A stretch of DNA of 64,000 nucleotides, taken from the NCBI RefSeq assembly GCF_014651115.1, contig NZ_BMWG01000010.1, positions 162,039 to 226,038 of the forward strand. The letters run 5' to 3'. The notes below the pieces were generated by a model. It was not told the DNA's origin. It did no database searches and saw nothing but the letters and a program-made list of their open reading frames with translations. How positions within the stretch are numbered: the first letter of the stretch is position 1; every line of letters begins with the position of its first letter. This document shows positions 33,369-43,065 of this stretch, one piece after another. This DNA is from Streptomyces inusitatus. Lineage in GTDB: Bacteria > Actinomycetota > Actinomycetes > Streptomycetales > Streptomycetaceae. Position numbers and translations under genes: made by a program.

Positions 33369-35314
33369 GCCCGACCATCACCGATACAGGCGCCTCCGCA
33401 CCGGCCGGCCGGCACGAGGAGGACCCGCCCGCGAAGGCGGCACCGGCCGCCCCCGTACCGCCCGCCGACGCCCCCGCGACCCTCGGCGCGCTGCTGCGCC
33501 CGGTCCGCGGGCCGCTCGGCGTCAGCGCCGCCCTCGCGGCCGTCGCCGCCTTCGCGGGCGTCGTCCCGCTGATCTGCCTGGTCGAGCTGGCCGGGGTGCT
33601 GCTGCCCGGGGTGAGCGGCGGGGCCGTGGACGAGGACGCCGCGTGGACCGCGGCGGGGATCGCCGCGGGCGCGCTCGCCCTGCGCCTGGTCCTCACCCTC
33701 GCGGCCGCGACCGTCTCCCATCTGGCCGATGTGCGCCTGGGGTCCTCGGTCCGCCGCTCGGTGGTGCGCAGGCTCGGCCGGGTGCCGCTGGGCTGGTTCA
33801 CCGAGCGCAACTCGGGCCTGGTGAAGAAGGCCGTGCAGGACGACGTGGGGGCGCTGCACCATCTGGTGGCGCACTCGGTCACCGAACTCACCACCGCCGT
33901 CGTGGTCCCCGTGACCATCCTCGGCTATCTGCTGCTGACCGACCCGCTGATGACGGCCGTCACCCTGCTGCCGGTCCTCGCGGGCATGCTCGGACTGAGG
34001 ATCGCCACCCGTGGCACCACCGAGAAGATGGTGGAGTACGCGGGCTCCCTCGGCCGGCTGGGCTCGGTGACCGTCGGTTTCGTCGACGGCATCACCGAGG
34101 TGAAGTCCTTCGGCACCATCGGGCGCGCCCACCGGTCCTACCGGGAGGCCGCGGACGACTTCGACAGCAAGCACTACGAGTGGATGCGGTCGAGTTCGGC
34201 GGGCGCGACCTTCATGGAGCTGGCGCTGTCCCCGATGACCCTGCTGCTGACCACGACCGCGGCGGGCGCGGCCCTGCTGAACGCGGGCTGGCTCGACGGG
34301 CCGCTGGAGCTGCTGCCGTTCATCGTGCTGGGACTCGCCATCCCCGCGCCCGTCCTGGCCGTGGGCTTCAACTACCACGCGCTGCTCGCGGCGCGCGGCG
34401 CGGCCGACCGGGTCCGGCAGATCCTCGCCGAGCCGGAGCTCTCCTCGGTCCCGCACGGGCCCCGGCTCTCCAGGGCCGGCTCCACGATCCGCTTCGAGTC
34501 GGTGGACTTCTCCTACGGCGAGACCTCCGCGCTGCGCGGGATCGATCTCACCCTCGCCCCCGGCACGATGACCGCCCTGGTCGGCCCGTCCGGCTCCGGC
34601 AAGTCGACGCTCGCGAAACTGCTGGCGCGCTTCCAGGACCCGGCCGGCGGCCGGATCACCGTCGACGGCACGGATCTGCGGCGGCTGCCCTTCGCGGACC
34701 TGTACGAGCACGTCGGCTTCGTCTTCCAGGACACCACCCCGCTGCGGATGTCCCTGCGCGACAACATCCGGCTCGCCCGGCCCGACGCGAGCGACGAGGA
34801 CGTGCTGCGGGCGGCCCGCGCCGCGCATGTCGCGGAGGTGATCGAGCGGCTGCCCAAGGGCCTGGACTCGGTCGTCGGCGAGGACGCCACCCTCTCGGGC
34901 GGCGAGTGCCAGCGCATCGCCATCGCCCGGGCGATCCTGGCCGACCGGCCCGTCCTCATCCTCGACGAGGCGACCTCCGCCGTGGACCCCGACAGCGAGG
35001 CCAGCATCCAGCAGGCGCTGAGCGCCCTGGCCGCCGACAAGACGGTGCTGGTGGTGGCGCACCGGCTGCACACCGTCCGCCACGCGGACACCATCGTCGT
35101 CCTCGACGGCGGCGAGATCGCGGCGAGCGGCACCCACGAGGAACTGCTCCGGGGCGGCGGGCTCTACCCGGCGCTGTGGGCGGCCCACACCGGGGAACCG
35201 GCTGCTCCGGCCGCTTCGGAGGGGGAAACCCCGTCGCTTCCGGACCCCGCCGGGGAACGGGAGACGGACCACGACGACCGCGGCGACCGCCGGGAAGGAC
35301 CCGCAGCATCATGA
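33365..35314 (+). CDS. ABC exporter-fold half transporter, IrtA-like without SIP domain
   Basis: 649 residues: membrane domain about 50-360, nucleotide-binding domain 375-600 with Walker A GPSGSGKST, signature LSGGECQR, Walker B LILDEATSAVD and the H-loop VVAHRL. In mycobacteria IrtA/IrtB form a heterodimer with an exporter fold that imports (carboxy)mycobactin. This protein matches the membrane and ATPase parts but lacks IrtA's N-terminal siderophore-interacting FAD domain, so reduction of the ferric complex would need another protein. Import or export cannot be told from sequence. GTG start; 4-bp overlaps on both sides. Confidence 0.87.
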   Translation: MSPTITDTGASAPAGRHEEDPPAKAAPAAPVPPADAPATLGALLRPVRGPLGVSAALAAVAAFAGVVPLICLVELAGVLLPGVSGGAVDEDAAWTAAGIAAGALALRLVLTLAAATVSHLADVRLGSSVRRSVVRRLGRVPLGWFTERNSGLVKKAVQDDVGALHHLVAHSVTELTTAVVVPVTILGYLLLTDPLMTAVTLLPVLAGMLGLRIATRGTTEKMVEYAGSLGRLGSVTVGFVDGITEVKSFGTIGRAHRSYREAADDFDSKHYEWMRSSSAGATFMELALSPMTLLLTTTAAGAALLNAGWLDGPLELLPFIVLGLAIPAPVLAVGFNYHALLAARGAADRVRQILAEPELSSVPHGPRLSRAGSTIRFESVDFSYGETSALRGIDLTLAPGTMTALVGPSGSGKSTLAKLLARFQDPAGGRITVDGTDLRRLPFADLYEHVGFVFQDTTPLRMSLRDNIRLARPDASDEDVLRAARAAHVAEVIERLPKGLDSVVGEDATLSGGECQRIAIARAILADRPVLILDEATSAVDPDSEASIQQALSALAADKTVLVVAHRLHTVRHADTIVVLDGGEIAASGTHEELLRGGGLYPALWAAHTGEPAAPAASEGETPSLPDPAGERETDHDDRGDRREGPAAS

Positions 35315-37047
35315 TCCGCGACCTGCACGCCCTGCTCGACGACACCGGAAAGCGCCAACTGCGCGCCCTGCTCCTGCGGATCACCGCCGCCGCGGTCCTC
35401 CAGGCCCTGGCCGGCTGCACCCTGATCCCCCTGCTGAGCGCCGTCTTCACCGAGGACTGGGGGCGCACCTGGACCTGGACGGGCGTCCTCGCCGGTCTCG
35501 TCCTCGTCCACCATGTGCTGATCCTCCGCAACCATCTGCGCTCGGGCGAGCTGTCCAGCCGGCTGCTGCGGCTGCTCCACACCCGGCTGGGCGAGACGCT
35601 GACCACCATCCCGCTGGGCTGGTTCGGCGCGGGCCGCTCCGCGAAGGTCAACCGGCTCGTCACCAAGACGGCCCTCGACGTGGCCACCGCCCCCGCCCAT
35701 CTCGTCGCCCCGGTCATCACCGCGTTCGTCGCCCCGGCCACGATCATCGCCGTGACCCTCGTCATACGCTGGGAGATCGGCCTCGCGCTGCTGATCGGCG
35801 CCCCGCTGCCGCTCCTCGCGTACCGTCTGTATCTGCGGGTGATCGAGCGGGTCGAGAACGACTGGGAGGCGGGCACCAACCGCGCCTCGGCACAGGTCCT
35901 GGAGTACGCCACCCAGCAGCCGGTGCTGCGCGCCTACGGCCGCGGCGCCGACGAGGGCGGCCCGCTGGGCGCGGCCTTCGCCGAACAGGACGCCCAGGCC
36001 CGCCGGATGGTGATCGGCAGCTCGGCGGCGAGCGCCCCCCTCTTCCTCGCCCTCCAGACCGTGCTGACGGCCGTGCTCGCCCTGGTCGTGCATCTGTCCC
36101 TCGCGGGGGACGCGGACATCGCGGTCCTGCTGGCCGTGATGGTGCTCGCGGTACGGTTCGTCGAGCCGCTCACCGCCGTGGCGGAGGTCGCGGGCGGGCT
36201 GCGGATCGCGGCGGTCGGCATGCGCCGGTTCCAGGAGGTACTCTCCGTGGAGCCGCTGGCGGAGCCCGCGGAGGCCGCCCCAGCGGGCGCTCCCACGGTC
36301 GAGTTCCGCGAGGTGGAGTTCGGTTACGAGCCCGGCCGGCCGGTGCTCCGCTCGCTGTCCTTCAGCGCCGCCCCGGGCACGCTGACCGCGCTGGTGGGAC
36401 CCTCCGGCGCGGGCAAGTCCACGGTCCTCTCCCTCATCGCCCGCTTCTACGACCCCGAGCCCGGCGCGGGCACGGTGCTCGTGGGCGGCCGGGACATCCG
36501 GGAGCTGGGCACCGAGGCGCTGATGCGCCAGCTGTCGCTGGTCTCGCAGGACCCGTATCTGTTCGAGGACACCATCGAGAACAACATCCTGCTGGCCAGG
36601 CCGGGGGCGACCCGGGAGGAGCTGGAGCGGGTCGCCCGGCTGGCCCGGGTGGACGAGATCGTCGGCCGGCTGCCGGACGGCTGGGACACCCGGGTCGGCG
36701 AGGGCGGTTCCACCCTGTCGGGCGGCGAGCGGCAGCGGGTCTCGATCGCCCGCGCCCTGCTGAAGGACGCGCCGATCGTGCTGCTCGACGAAGTGACCTC
36801 CTCCCTCGACGCGGAGAACGAGCGGCTGGTGCAGCAGGCCATCGCGCGGCTCGCCGAGGACCGGACCGTTCTCGTGGTCGCGCACCGGCTCCAGACCGTC
36901 CGGGGCGCGGACCGCATCATCGTCCTCGACGAGGGCCGGGTGACCGAGTCGGGCACCCACACCGAGCTGATGGAGCACGACGGCACCTACCGCCGCTTCG
37001 TGGAACTCCGGGAGCAGGCGGACTCCTGGAAGCTCACCCCCCGCTGA
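35311..37047 (+). CDS. ABC exporter-fold half transporter, IrtB-like
   Basis: 578 residues, partner of the preceding half transporter: six-helix membrane domain about 20-310, ATPase domain from about 330 with GPSGAGKST, LSGGERQR, IVLLDEVTSSLD and VVAHRLQTV. The Walker B Asp-Glu pair is intact, so both ATP sites could be active. ATG 35311 overlaps the previous stop (ATGA). Downstream lie three copies of a 9-bp repeat and then the MbtH gene. Confidence 0.87.
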   Translation: MIRDLHALLDDTGKRQLRALLLRITAAAVLQALAGCTLIPLLSAVFTEDWGRTWTWTGVLAGLVLVHHVLILRNHLRSGELSSRLLRLLHTRLGETLTTIPLGWFGAGRSAKVNRLVTKTALDVATAPAHLVAPVITAFVAPATIIAVTLVIRWEIGLALLIGAPLPLLAYRLYLRVIERVENDWEAGTNRASAQVLEYATQQPVLRAYGRGADEGGPLGAAFAEQDAQARRMVIGSSAASAPLFLALQTVLTAVLALVVHLSLAGDADIAVLLAVMVLAVRFVEPLTAVAEVAGGLRIAAVGMRRFQEVLSVEPLAEPAEAAPAGAPTVEFREVEFGYEPGRPVLRSLSFSAAPGTLTALVGPSGAGKSTVLSLIARFYDPEPGAGTVLVGGRDIRELGTEALMRQLSLVSQDPYLFEDTIENNILLARPGATREELERVARLARVDEIVGRLPDGWDTRVGEGGSTLSGGERQRVSIARALLKDAPIVLLDEVTSSLDAENERLVQQAIARLAEDRTVLVVAHRLQTVRGADRIIVLDEGRVTESGTHTELMEHDGTYRRFVELREQADSWKLTPR

Positions 37048-37048
37048 C

Positions 37049-37075
37049 CCGATCCACCCGATCCACCCGATCCAC
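37049..37075. repeat. Triple 9-bp direct repeat
   Basis: Three exact copies of CCGATCCAC directly after the ABC gene stop, in the 77-bp spacer before the MbtH gene. No function is evident. Confidence 0.6.
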
Positions 37076-37124
37076 CCCGGCCCGCCGCCGGACCACCACT
37101 CATCCCCTCAAAGGAGAACGCACC

Positions 37125-37352
37125 ATGTCCACGAACCCCTTCGACGACGAGAACGGCCGATTCCACGCGGTGGTCAACGAGGAGGAGCAGTACGCCCTGT
37201 GGCCCGCCTTCCGCGAGGTGCCGCCCGGCTGGCGGACCGTCTTCGGCGAGGCGTCCCGCGCCGAGGTCCTCCAGTACATCGAGGACAACTGGACCGACAT
37301 GCGCCCGCTGAATCTGCGCGAGGCGATGGCAGCGGACACCGCGGCCCACTGA
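37125..37352 (+). CDS. mbtH: MbtH-family NRPS accessory protein
   Basis: 75 residues with the whole family signature: NPFDDE at the start, NEEEQYALWPAF, PPGWRTVFG and YIEDNWTDMRPLNLR. MbtH proteins bind the adenylation domain and are often required for its solubility or activity. AAAGGAG precedes the ATG at good distance. It sits just before the C-A-T-E NRPS, but it may serve all adenylation domains in the cluster. Confidence 0.95.
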   Translation: MSTNPFDDENGRFHAVVNEEEQYALWPAFREVPPGWRTVFGEASRAEVLQYIEDNWTDMRPLNLREAMAADTAAH

Positions 37353-37450
37353 CCGTCCCGGCCGGCCGCGGCACCCCGCGGCCGGCCCCGCCCAGGAACG
37401 CGCACCCGCCCATGAACGACCGCACATCAGCGACAGGTGAGGAACACCCG

Positions 37451-40400
37451 GTGGCCCCCAGAGGCAAGCAGGACATCGCCCACGTCCTGGCACTCGGCCC
37501 CCTGCAACGGGGGCTGTACTCACTCAACAGGATGCTCCACGGCACACCGGAGCGCCCGCCCGGCGACGCCGGGGAGCCGGAGACCGACGGCGCGGCGGAC
37601 ATCTACTCCATAGCCGTACTGACCGACTTCCACGGGCCGCTGGACACCGAACGGCTCCGGCGCGCCCTCACCGCCGTACTGGCCCGGCATCCGCATCTGC
37701 TCGCCCGCTTCTGGGACGAGGGGCTGCCCCACCCCGTGCAGCTGGTCCCCGCCGAGGTGGACTTCCCCTGGCGGGAGGTGGAGATGACCGCCCCCGAGTT
37801 CCAGTCGTATGTGCGCACCGCGCAGTACGAGCCCTTCGACCTGGTCGAGGGGCCCCCGCTGCGCGCCACGCTGGCCGCGCTCGCCCCCGGCCACCACCGG
37901 CTGCTGGTGGTCTTCCACCACATCGTGCTCGACGGCTGGTCGGTGCCCCTGTTCTGGCGGGAGCTGGCGGACCGTTACGAGGAGGACGGCGGCGAACCCG
38001 TCGAGGCGTCCCCCGCGTACCCCGAGTACATCGGCTGGCTCCAGCGGCAGGACCGGCAGGGCTCGCTGCGCAGATGGCGCGAGATGCTCGCCGGGGTGGA
38101 CGAGCCGACGGTGGTCGCGGGCACCGCGCCGCCCGGCGTCGCCCCGCTGCCCCGGCTCACCATGCGCTCCATGGAAGGGCCGGAGCTCGACACGCTCCTC
38201 GCCCGGGTGCGGTCGCTCAACCTCACCGTGAACACCGTCGCCCAGGTGGCCTGGGCGGTGCTGCTGCACCGGCTGACGGGACGCGAGGACACGACCTTCG
38301 GGGTGACCGTGTCCGGCCGCCCCGAGGAGGTCCGGGGCATCGAGTCGTCCATCGGGCTCTTCATCAACACCGTGCCCGCCCGGGTCACGCTCCGGCCCGG
38401 CGAAACGCTTCGCGAGCTGTGCCGTCGCGTCCAGCGCGACGCCGCCGAGCAGCGGGCCCACGGCTATGTGGGGCTCAGCGAGATCCAGCGGGAGGCCGGC
38501 GCGGGCGACCTCTTCGACACCATGATGATCTTCCACAACACGCCGAAGGGAACGGCCAGGGACACCCTGGACCTCGGCGGCGGTGTGACGATGTCGCCCG
38601 TCCTCATGGACAGCTACACCCACTACCCGCTCACCGTGGTCCCGTTCCTCCTCGACGACCGGCTGTACGTCAACGTCGACCATGTCGACGCCCTCCTCGG
38701 CGGGCTGGACGCCGGACGGCTCGCCGAACGCTTCCTCCACCTGGTGCGGGAGATCGCCCGCGACCCCGGGCGCACCCACCGCGAGCTGGACGCCCTGCTC
38801 CCCGGGGAGGCCGCCGAGCTGAGGGCGCTGGCCGAGGGACCCGGCGTCGGCCGGCCAGCCGACCCGGCCGACCACGGCGTCCACCGCGCCTTCGAACGGG
38901 CCGCGGACCGGCACCCCGGGCGCACCGCCGTCATCGACGCCGAGGGCGAACTCGACTACGGGACGCTGGACCGCTGGGCCAACTCGGTCGCCCACCGGCT
39001 GCGCGCCCTCGGCGTCGGGCCCGAGACCCGGGTCGCCGTGGCGCTGCCGCGCACCCGCGCCTTCTTCGTCGCCCTGCTCGGCGTATTGAAGGCCGGGGGC
39101 GTCCTCGTACCGCTCGACCTCTCCGCGCCCCGCGAACGCAACGCCGCCATCGTCGAACTGGCAGGCGCCCAGGTGCTCGTCGCCGAGCCCGGCGAGCAGG
39201 AGTGGTGGTCGGGCGAGCGCTGCGCCACCGGCCACGAGGCCCCCGCCGCGGGCGGACCGGACACCGGGCGTCTCACCGGGACCACCGCCGCGGACCAGGC
39301 GGTGCACACCGTGTTCACCTCCGGCTCCACGGGCGAGCCGAAGGGCGTCATCGCCACCCACCGGGGGCTGCTGACGCTGCTGGAGGCGCACCGGGAGGAG
39401 ATCTACGCTCCCGTGCTGGAGGACCCCGAGCGGGTGCTGCGGGTCGGTCACGGCTGGTCGTTCGCCTTCGACGCGAGCTGGCAGCCGCAGCTCGCCCTGC
39501 TCAGCGGGCACACCGTGGTCCTCTTCGACGAGGAGGACCAGCGCGATCCGTACCGGCTGGTGCGGGGGATCCGCGAGCACCGGGTCGACATGCTGGACAC
39601 CTCCCCCTCGATGCTGGGCCGGCTCGCCGAGGCCGGGCTGATCGAGGGCGAGGACTGCCCCCTGTCCATCCTGGCGCTGGGCGGCGAGGACATCCCCCGC
39701 AGCGCCTGGGACGTACTCGCCGGACTCAAGGGCACCCGGGTGCACAACTTCTACGGCCCGACGGAGATCACCGTGGAGGCCGTCAACGCGCTCGTCGTGG
39801 CGGGCGAGGAGCCTCAGATCGGCGGTGCCGCGCCGGGGTCGTCCGCCCAGGTGCTCGGCCCGGATCTGCGGCCGGTGCCGGTCGGGGTGCGCGGCGAGCT
39901 GTACCTCGGCGGGCTCCAGGTGGCGCGCGGCTACCAGGCCCGGCCCGGACTGACCGCGGAGCGGTTCGTACCGGACCCGGTCACCGGGGAGCGGCTCTAC
40001 CGCACCGGGGACGTGGTCCGGCGCAACGCGGACGGCCGGCTGGTCTTCCTCGGCCGCGCCGACGACCAGGTGAAGGTGCGCGGCTACCGGATCGAACTCG
40101 CCGAGATCGTGGCCGCGCTGGAGACCCGGCCCGATGTCGCCCGGGCCGTGGTGGTGGCGCAGCCGGAGGCGCGCGGGCGTGTCCTGGTCGCCTATGTGGT
40201 GGCGGCCGAGGAGGTGCGCTCCGCGGGCGGGCGGCTCGACCCGGTGGAGCTGAGGGAGGATCTGGCCCGGCGTATTCCGCACTACATGGTGCCCGCCCGG
40301 TGGGTGGAGCTGGACTCCGTACCGCTGACGGTCAACGGCAAGGCGGATCTGCGGGCCCTGCCGCGCCCCACGGGCGGCGGGGACTCCCCCGAAGCCTCCC

Positions 40401-42046
40401 GGCCGCCCGCGACCGACGCCGAGCGCACGGTGCTCGCGGCGGCTCGCGCCCTGCTGGACGAGCCCCACCTGGGCGTCGACGACGACATGTTCCACCGGGG
40501 CATGGACAGCATCGCCACCATCTCGCTCGTCGGCGAACTGCGCCGGGCCGGGCTCCAGTGCACCCCCCGGCAGATCGCGGTCCACCGCACACCGGCCGAG
40601 GTGGCCCGCGCGGTGACCGCGGCGGCGGCGTCGGCGGCCGCCCCCGGGGAGACGGGTTCCGAACCGGTGCGCACCCCGGCGCTGGACTGGATGCGGCGGC
40701 TCGGCTCCTACCGGAGATTCGCGCAGTCCCAGCTGATCGCCCTGCCCCCGGGCATCACAGCGGAGGAGACCGCCCGGGCGCTGGAGCGCGTACGCGCGGC
40801 GCATCCGCAGCTCTCCGCCCGTACCGTGCTCGACGCGGACGGCCGGCTCGCCCTGGTCCCGGCCGAACCGGACGCCGTGCCCCGCGTCCTGGTGGCGGAG
40901 GAGCATCCGAGGCTGACCCCGCCGGTGGTCCTGGAGAGCGCCCATCGGGTGTGGGAGCGGCTCGACCCGGAGACCGGCGCGATGATGACGGGGGTCTTCC
41001 TGCGGGAGACGGGGACCGGGGTGGCCCGGCTCTTCCTCGCCGTGCACCACGCGGTGGTGGACATCGTCTCCCTGCGCGTCCTGCTGGAGGATCTCGCCGC
41101 GGCCCACGGGTCCCCGGACCCTCTGCTCGCGGAGGGCACCACCATGGCCGAGTGGTCCCGGGCGCTGGCCGCGCGGGCCGGCGGCTCCGAGTCGCGCGAT
41201 CAGCTGCCCCACTGGGCCGGGGTGGCGCGGGAGTTCGAGCGCGCGCCGAGGATCGCGCGCCGGAGTGCCGACCCGGCCGTCCACACCCGGGGGCGGCTGG
41301 TGTCGCACCGGGTGACGGCGGACGCGGCCACGACCGGCGCGCTGCTGCGCTCCGCGCGCACCACCCCGGAGAACGCGCTGCTCACGGCGGTCGCGCTCGC
41401 GGAGGCCGGCTGGCGTGAGCGGCACGGCCATCCGGCGGACAGCGGGCTCACCGTGGTACGGGAGGGGCACGGCCGCCGGGACGATCTCGTCGGCCCCTTC
41501 CTGGACCGCCCCGTGGACACCTCCCGTACCGTCGGCTGGTTCAACGTCTTCCACCCGGTCGTCCTGGACTCGGGCACGGGTGCGCGGAACCGGCTGACGC
41601 CCCGGGGCGCGGCCGAGGACCACCGGGCGGCGCTCGGGCTGCTGGAGAAGGTCGCGGAAGAGCTGACGGCGGTGCCGTGCGGCGGATTCGACCACGGTCT
41701 GCTCGGCGAGTCGGCCGAGGTCCCCGCCGAGGTGCTCTTCAGCTATCTGGGCCGGCTGGACCAGGTGGTGACCGCCGCCGAGGACCGGCCGTGGACGCTG
41801 GTCGTCGACGACGCGCTCCGCGCGGTCTTCCCCGAGGACAGCGAGCCGGACGCGGCCCAGCCGTATCCGCTGGAGCTGGTGTGCGCGATCCACCCGGGGC
41901 CGGACGGGCCGGTGGTGGAGGCGCTGTGGCGGTACGACCCCGGCGTCTGCGACGAACAAGACATCAAGGAACTGGCCGCGCTGTGGCGGGGAGCGCTCGA
42001 CGCGCTCGCCGCCGCCGTCGCGGAGAACGAGAGGAACGGCGCATGA
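37451..42046 (+). CDS. NRPS with C-A-T-E architecture, MbtF-like terminal module
   Basis: About 1531 residues. C domain 15-440 with intact HHIVLDGWS; A domain 455-965 with HTVFTSGSTG, pocket by manual alignment D-A-Q-D-A-G-F-V-E-K (no firm substrate; basic or amide side chain conceivable); T at MFHRGMDSIA (about 1014). The last domain (1075-1500) has epimerisation-type motifs: HHAVVDIVS, EGHGR, RTVGWF and VLFSYLGRLD. MbtF of mycobactin has the same order and adds the terminal hydroxylysine that closes to a seven-membered lactam. The GTG at 37451 with GAGGA 7 nt upstream is the best start; ATG 37412 is in frame but its Shine-Dalgarno is distant. There is no TE domain. Confidence 0.9.
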   Translation: MAPRGKQDIAHVLALGPLQRGLYSLNRMLHGTPERPPGDAGEPETDGAADIYSIAVLTDFHGPLDTERLRRALTAVLARHPHLLARFWDEGLPHPVQLVPAEVDFPWREVEMTAPEFQSYVRTAQYEPFDLVEGPPLRATLAALAPGHHRLLVVFHHIVLDGWSVPLFWRELADRYEEDGGEPVEASPAYPEYIGWLQRQDRQGSLRRWREMLAGVDEPTVVAGTAPPGVAPLPRLTMRSMEGPELDTLLARVRSLNLTVNTVAQVAWAVLLHRLTGREDTTFGVTVSGRPEEVRGIESSIGLFINTVPARVTLRPGETLRELCRRVQRDAAEQRAHGYVGLSEIQREAGAGDLFDTMMIFHNTPKGTARDTLDLGGGVTMSPVLMDSYTHYPLTVVPFLLDDRLYVNVDHVDALLGGLDAGRLAERFLHLVREIARDPGRTHRELDALLPGEAAELRALAEGPGVGRPADPADHGVHRAFERAADRHPGRTAVIDAEGELDYGTLDRWANSVAHRLRALGVGPETRVAVALPRTRAFFVALLGVLKAGGVLVPLDLSAPRERNAAIVELAGAQVLVAEPGEQEWWSGERCATGHEAPAAGGPDTGRLTGTTAADQAVHTVFTSGSTGEPKGVIATHRGLLTLLEAHREEIYAPVLEDPERVLRVGHGWSFAFDASWQPQLALLSGHTVVLFDEEDQRDPYRLVRGIREHRVDMLDTSPSMLGRLAEAGLIEGEDCPLSILALGGEDIPRSAWDVLAGLKGTRVHNFYGPTEITVEAVNALVVAGEEPQIGGAAPGSSAQVLGPDLRPVPVGVRGELYLGGLQVARGYQARPGLTAERFVPDPVTGERLYRTGDVVRRNADGRLVFLGRADDQVKVRGYRIELAEIVAALETRPDVARAVVVAQPEARGRVLVAYVVAAEEVRSAGGRLDPVELREDLARRIPHYMVPARWVELDSVPLTVNGKADLRALPRPTGGGDSPEASRPPATDAERTVLAAARALLDEPHLGVDDDMFHRGMDSIATISLVGELRRAGLQCTPRQIAVHRTPAEVARAVTAAAASAAAPGETGSEPVRTPALDWMRRLGSYRRFAQSQLIALPPGITAEETARALERVRAAHPQLSARTVLDADGRLALVPAEPDAVPRVLVAEEHPRLTPPVVLESAHRVWERLDPETGAMMTGVFLRETGTGVARLFLAVHHAVVDIVSLRVLLEDLAAAHGSPDPLLAEGTTMAEWSRALAARAGGSESRDQLPHWAGVAREFERAPRIARRSADPAVHTRGRLVSHRVTADAATTGALLRSARTTPENALLTAVALAEAGWRERHGHPADSGLTVVREGHGRRDDLVGPFLDRPVDTSRTVGWFNVFHPVVLDSGTGARNRLTPRGAAEDHRAALGLLEKVAEELTAVPCGGFDHGLLGESAEVPAEVLFSYLGRLDQVVTAAEDRPWTLVVDDALRAVFPEDSEPDAAQPYPLELVCAIHPGPDGPVVEALWRYDPGVCDEQDIKELAALWRGALDALAAAVAENERNGA

Positions 42047-42858
42047 CAGAGACCATCGAACTCGGCGGAATCACCCTCGCCTACGAGGAGTTCGGCAGCG
42101 GGGACCCCGTCGTACTCGCCATGGGCGCCGGCTCCCCGGGCCGGGTCTGGCGCGCCCACCAGGTGCCCGCCCTGGTCGCGGCGGGCCTCCGCGTGATCGT
42201 CTTCGACGCCCGCGGCGTCGGCGGCAGTTCGCCCTGCCCCGAAGGGTTCACCTTCGACGATCTCACCGACGATCTGGCCGGCCTGATCGAGAAGGTCGCC
42301 CAGGGACCCGCCCATGTGGTGGGGACCTCCCTCGGCGCCCGAGTGGCCCAGCAGCTCGCGCTGCACCGCCCCGACCTGGTGAACCGGCTGGCCCTGCTGG
42401 CGACACGCGGCCGCCCCGACGCGGCCCTCACCGTGTTCTCCCAGGCCCAGATCGCTCTGCACGACCACAATGTGGCCCTCCCCACCGAGGCGCGTGCCGC
42501 CCTGGGCGCCCTGGCCAATCTCTCCCCCGCCAGTCTCCGCGACGAGATCGAGGCGGAGGACTGGCTCGCCATCCTGGGCATGACCCCCGCCACCCCGTCC
42601 GCCGGAGTCCGCGCCCAGTTCGCGGCAGCCCTCACCGGCTTCCCCCCGAGCGTCTCCGCCTTCGCCGGGATCACCGCGCCGACCCTGGTGGTCTCCTTCG
42701 CCGACGACCGCCTCTCCCCGCCGGAGCTGGGCGCGGAGATCGCCGACGCCATACCGGGCGCCCGCTCCGAAGTCGTCCCCGACACCGGGCACTTCGGCTA
42801 TCTGGAACGCCCCGCCGAGGTGAACCGGATCCTGGTCGACTTCCTGACCGGCGGCTGA
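42043..42858 (+). CDS. Alpha/beta hydrolase, possible release or editing enzyme
   Basis: 271-residue alpha/beta hydrolase. Nucleophile elbow GTSLGAR, acid in FADDRLSPPE and His in DTGHFGYLERP give a complete triad. It overlaps the NRPS stop by 4 bp (ATGA), so it belongs to the cluster as the last gene. It is not a classic type II thioesterase (those usually have GHSMG), so release, editing or hydrolysis of the siderophore for iron recovery are all possible. Confidence 0.82.
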   Translation: MTETIELGGITLAYEEFGSGDPVVLAMGAGSPGRVWRAHQVPALVAAGLRVIVFDARGVGGSSPCPEGFTFDDLTDDLAGLIEKVAQGPAHVVGTSLGARVAQQLALHRPDLVNRLALLATRGRPDAALTVFSQAQIALHDHNVALPTEARAALGALANLSPASLRDEIEAEDWLAILGMTPATPSAGVRAQFAAALTGFPPSVSAFAGITAPTLVVSFADDRLSPPELGAEIADAIPGARSEVVPDTGHFGYLERPAEVNRILVDFLTGG

Positions 42859-42930
42859 CGCCGAAAGGGCCCGGCTGACCGCAGCGGCTTCTCCATCGCG
42901 CGTCCCTCAGCCAGGCAGGAGAGGACATCC

Positions 42931-42975
42931 GCCCTGCGTGGGTCGCACCGTGAAAACGGACGCCCCACGCAGGGC
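42931..42975. terminator. Long inverted repeat after the siderophore cluster
   Basis: Perfect 12-bp arms GCCCTGCGTGGG and CCCACGCAGGGC with a 21-nt loop, 72 bp after the last cluster gene. It probably marks the end of the siderophore transcript. The remaining 200-bp spacer shows nothing else I recognise. Confidence 0.55.
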
Positions 42976-43065
42976 TCTCGTGCTCTCGTCGAAGACGCCC
43001 GCCTCAGCCATCGGTGCGGAACAATAAGCAACGCGTAGGCACCGTTGGGAACATGTGGAGGCACA

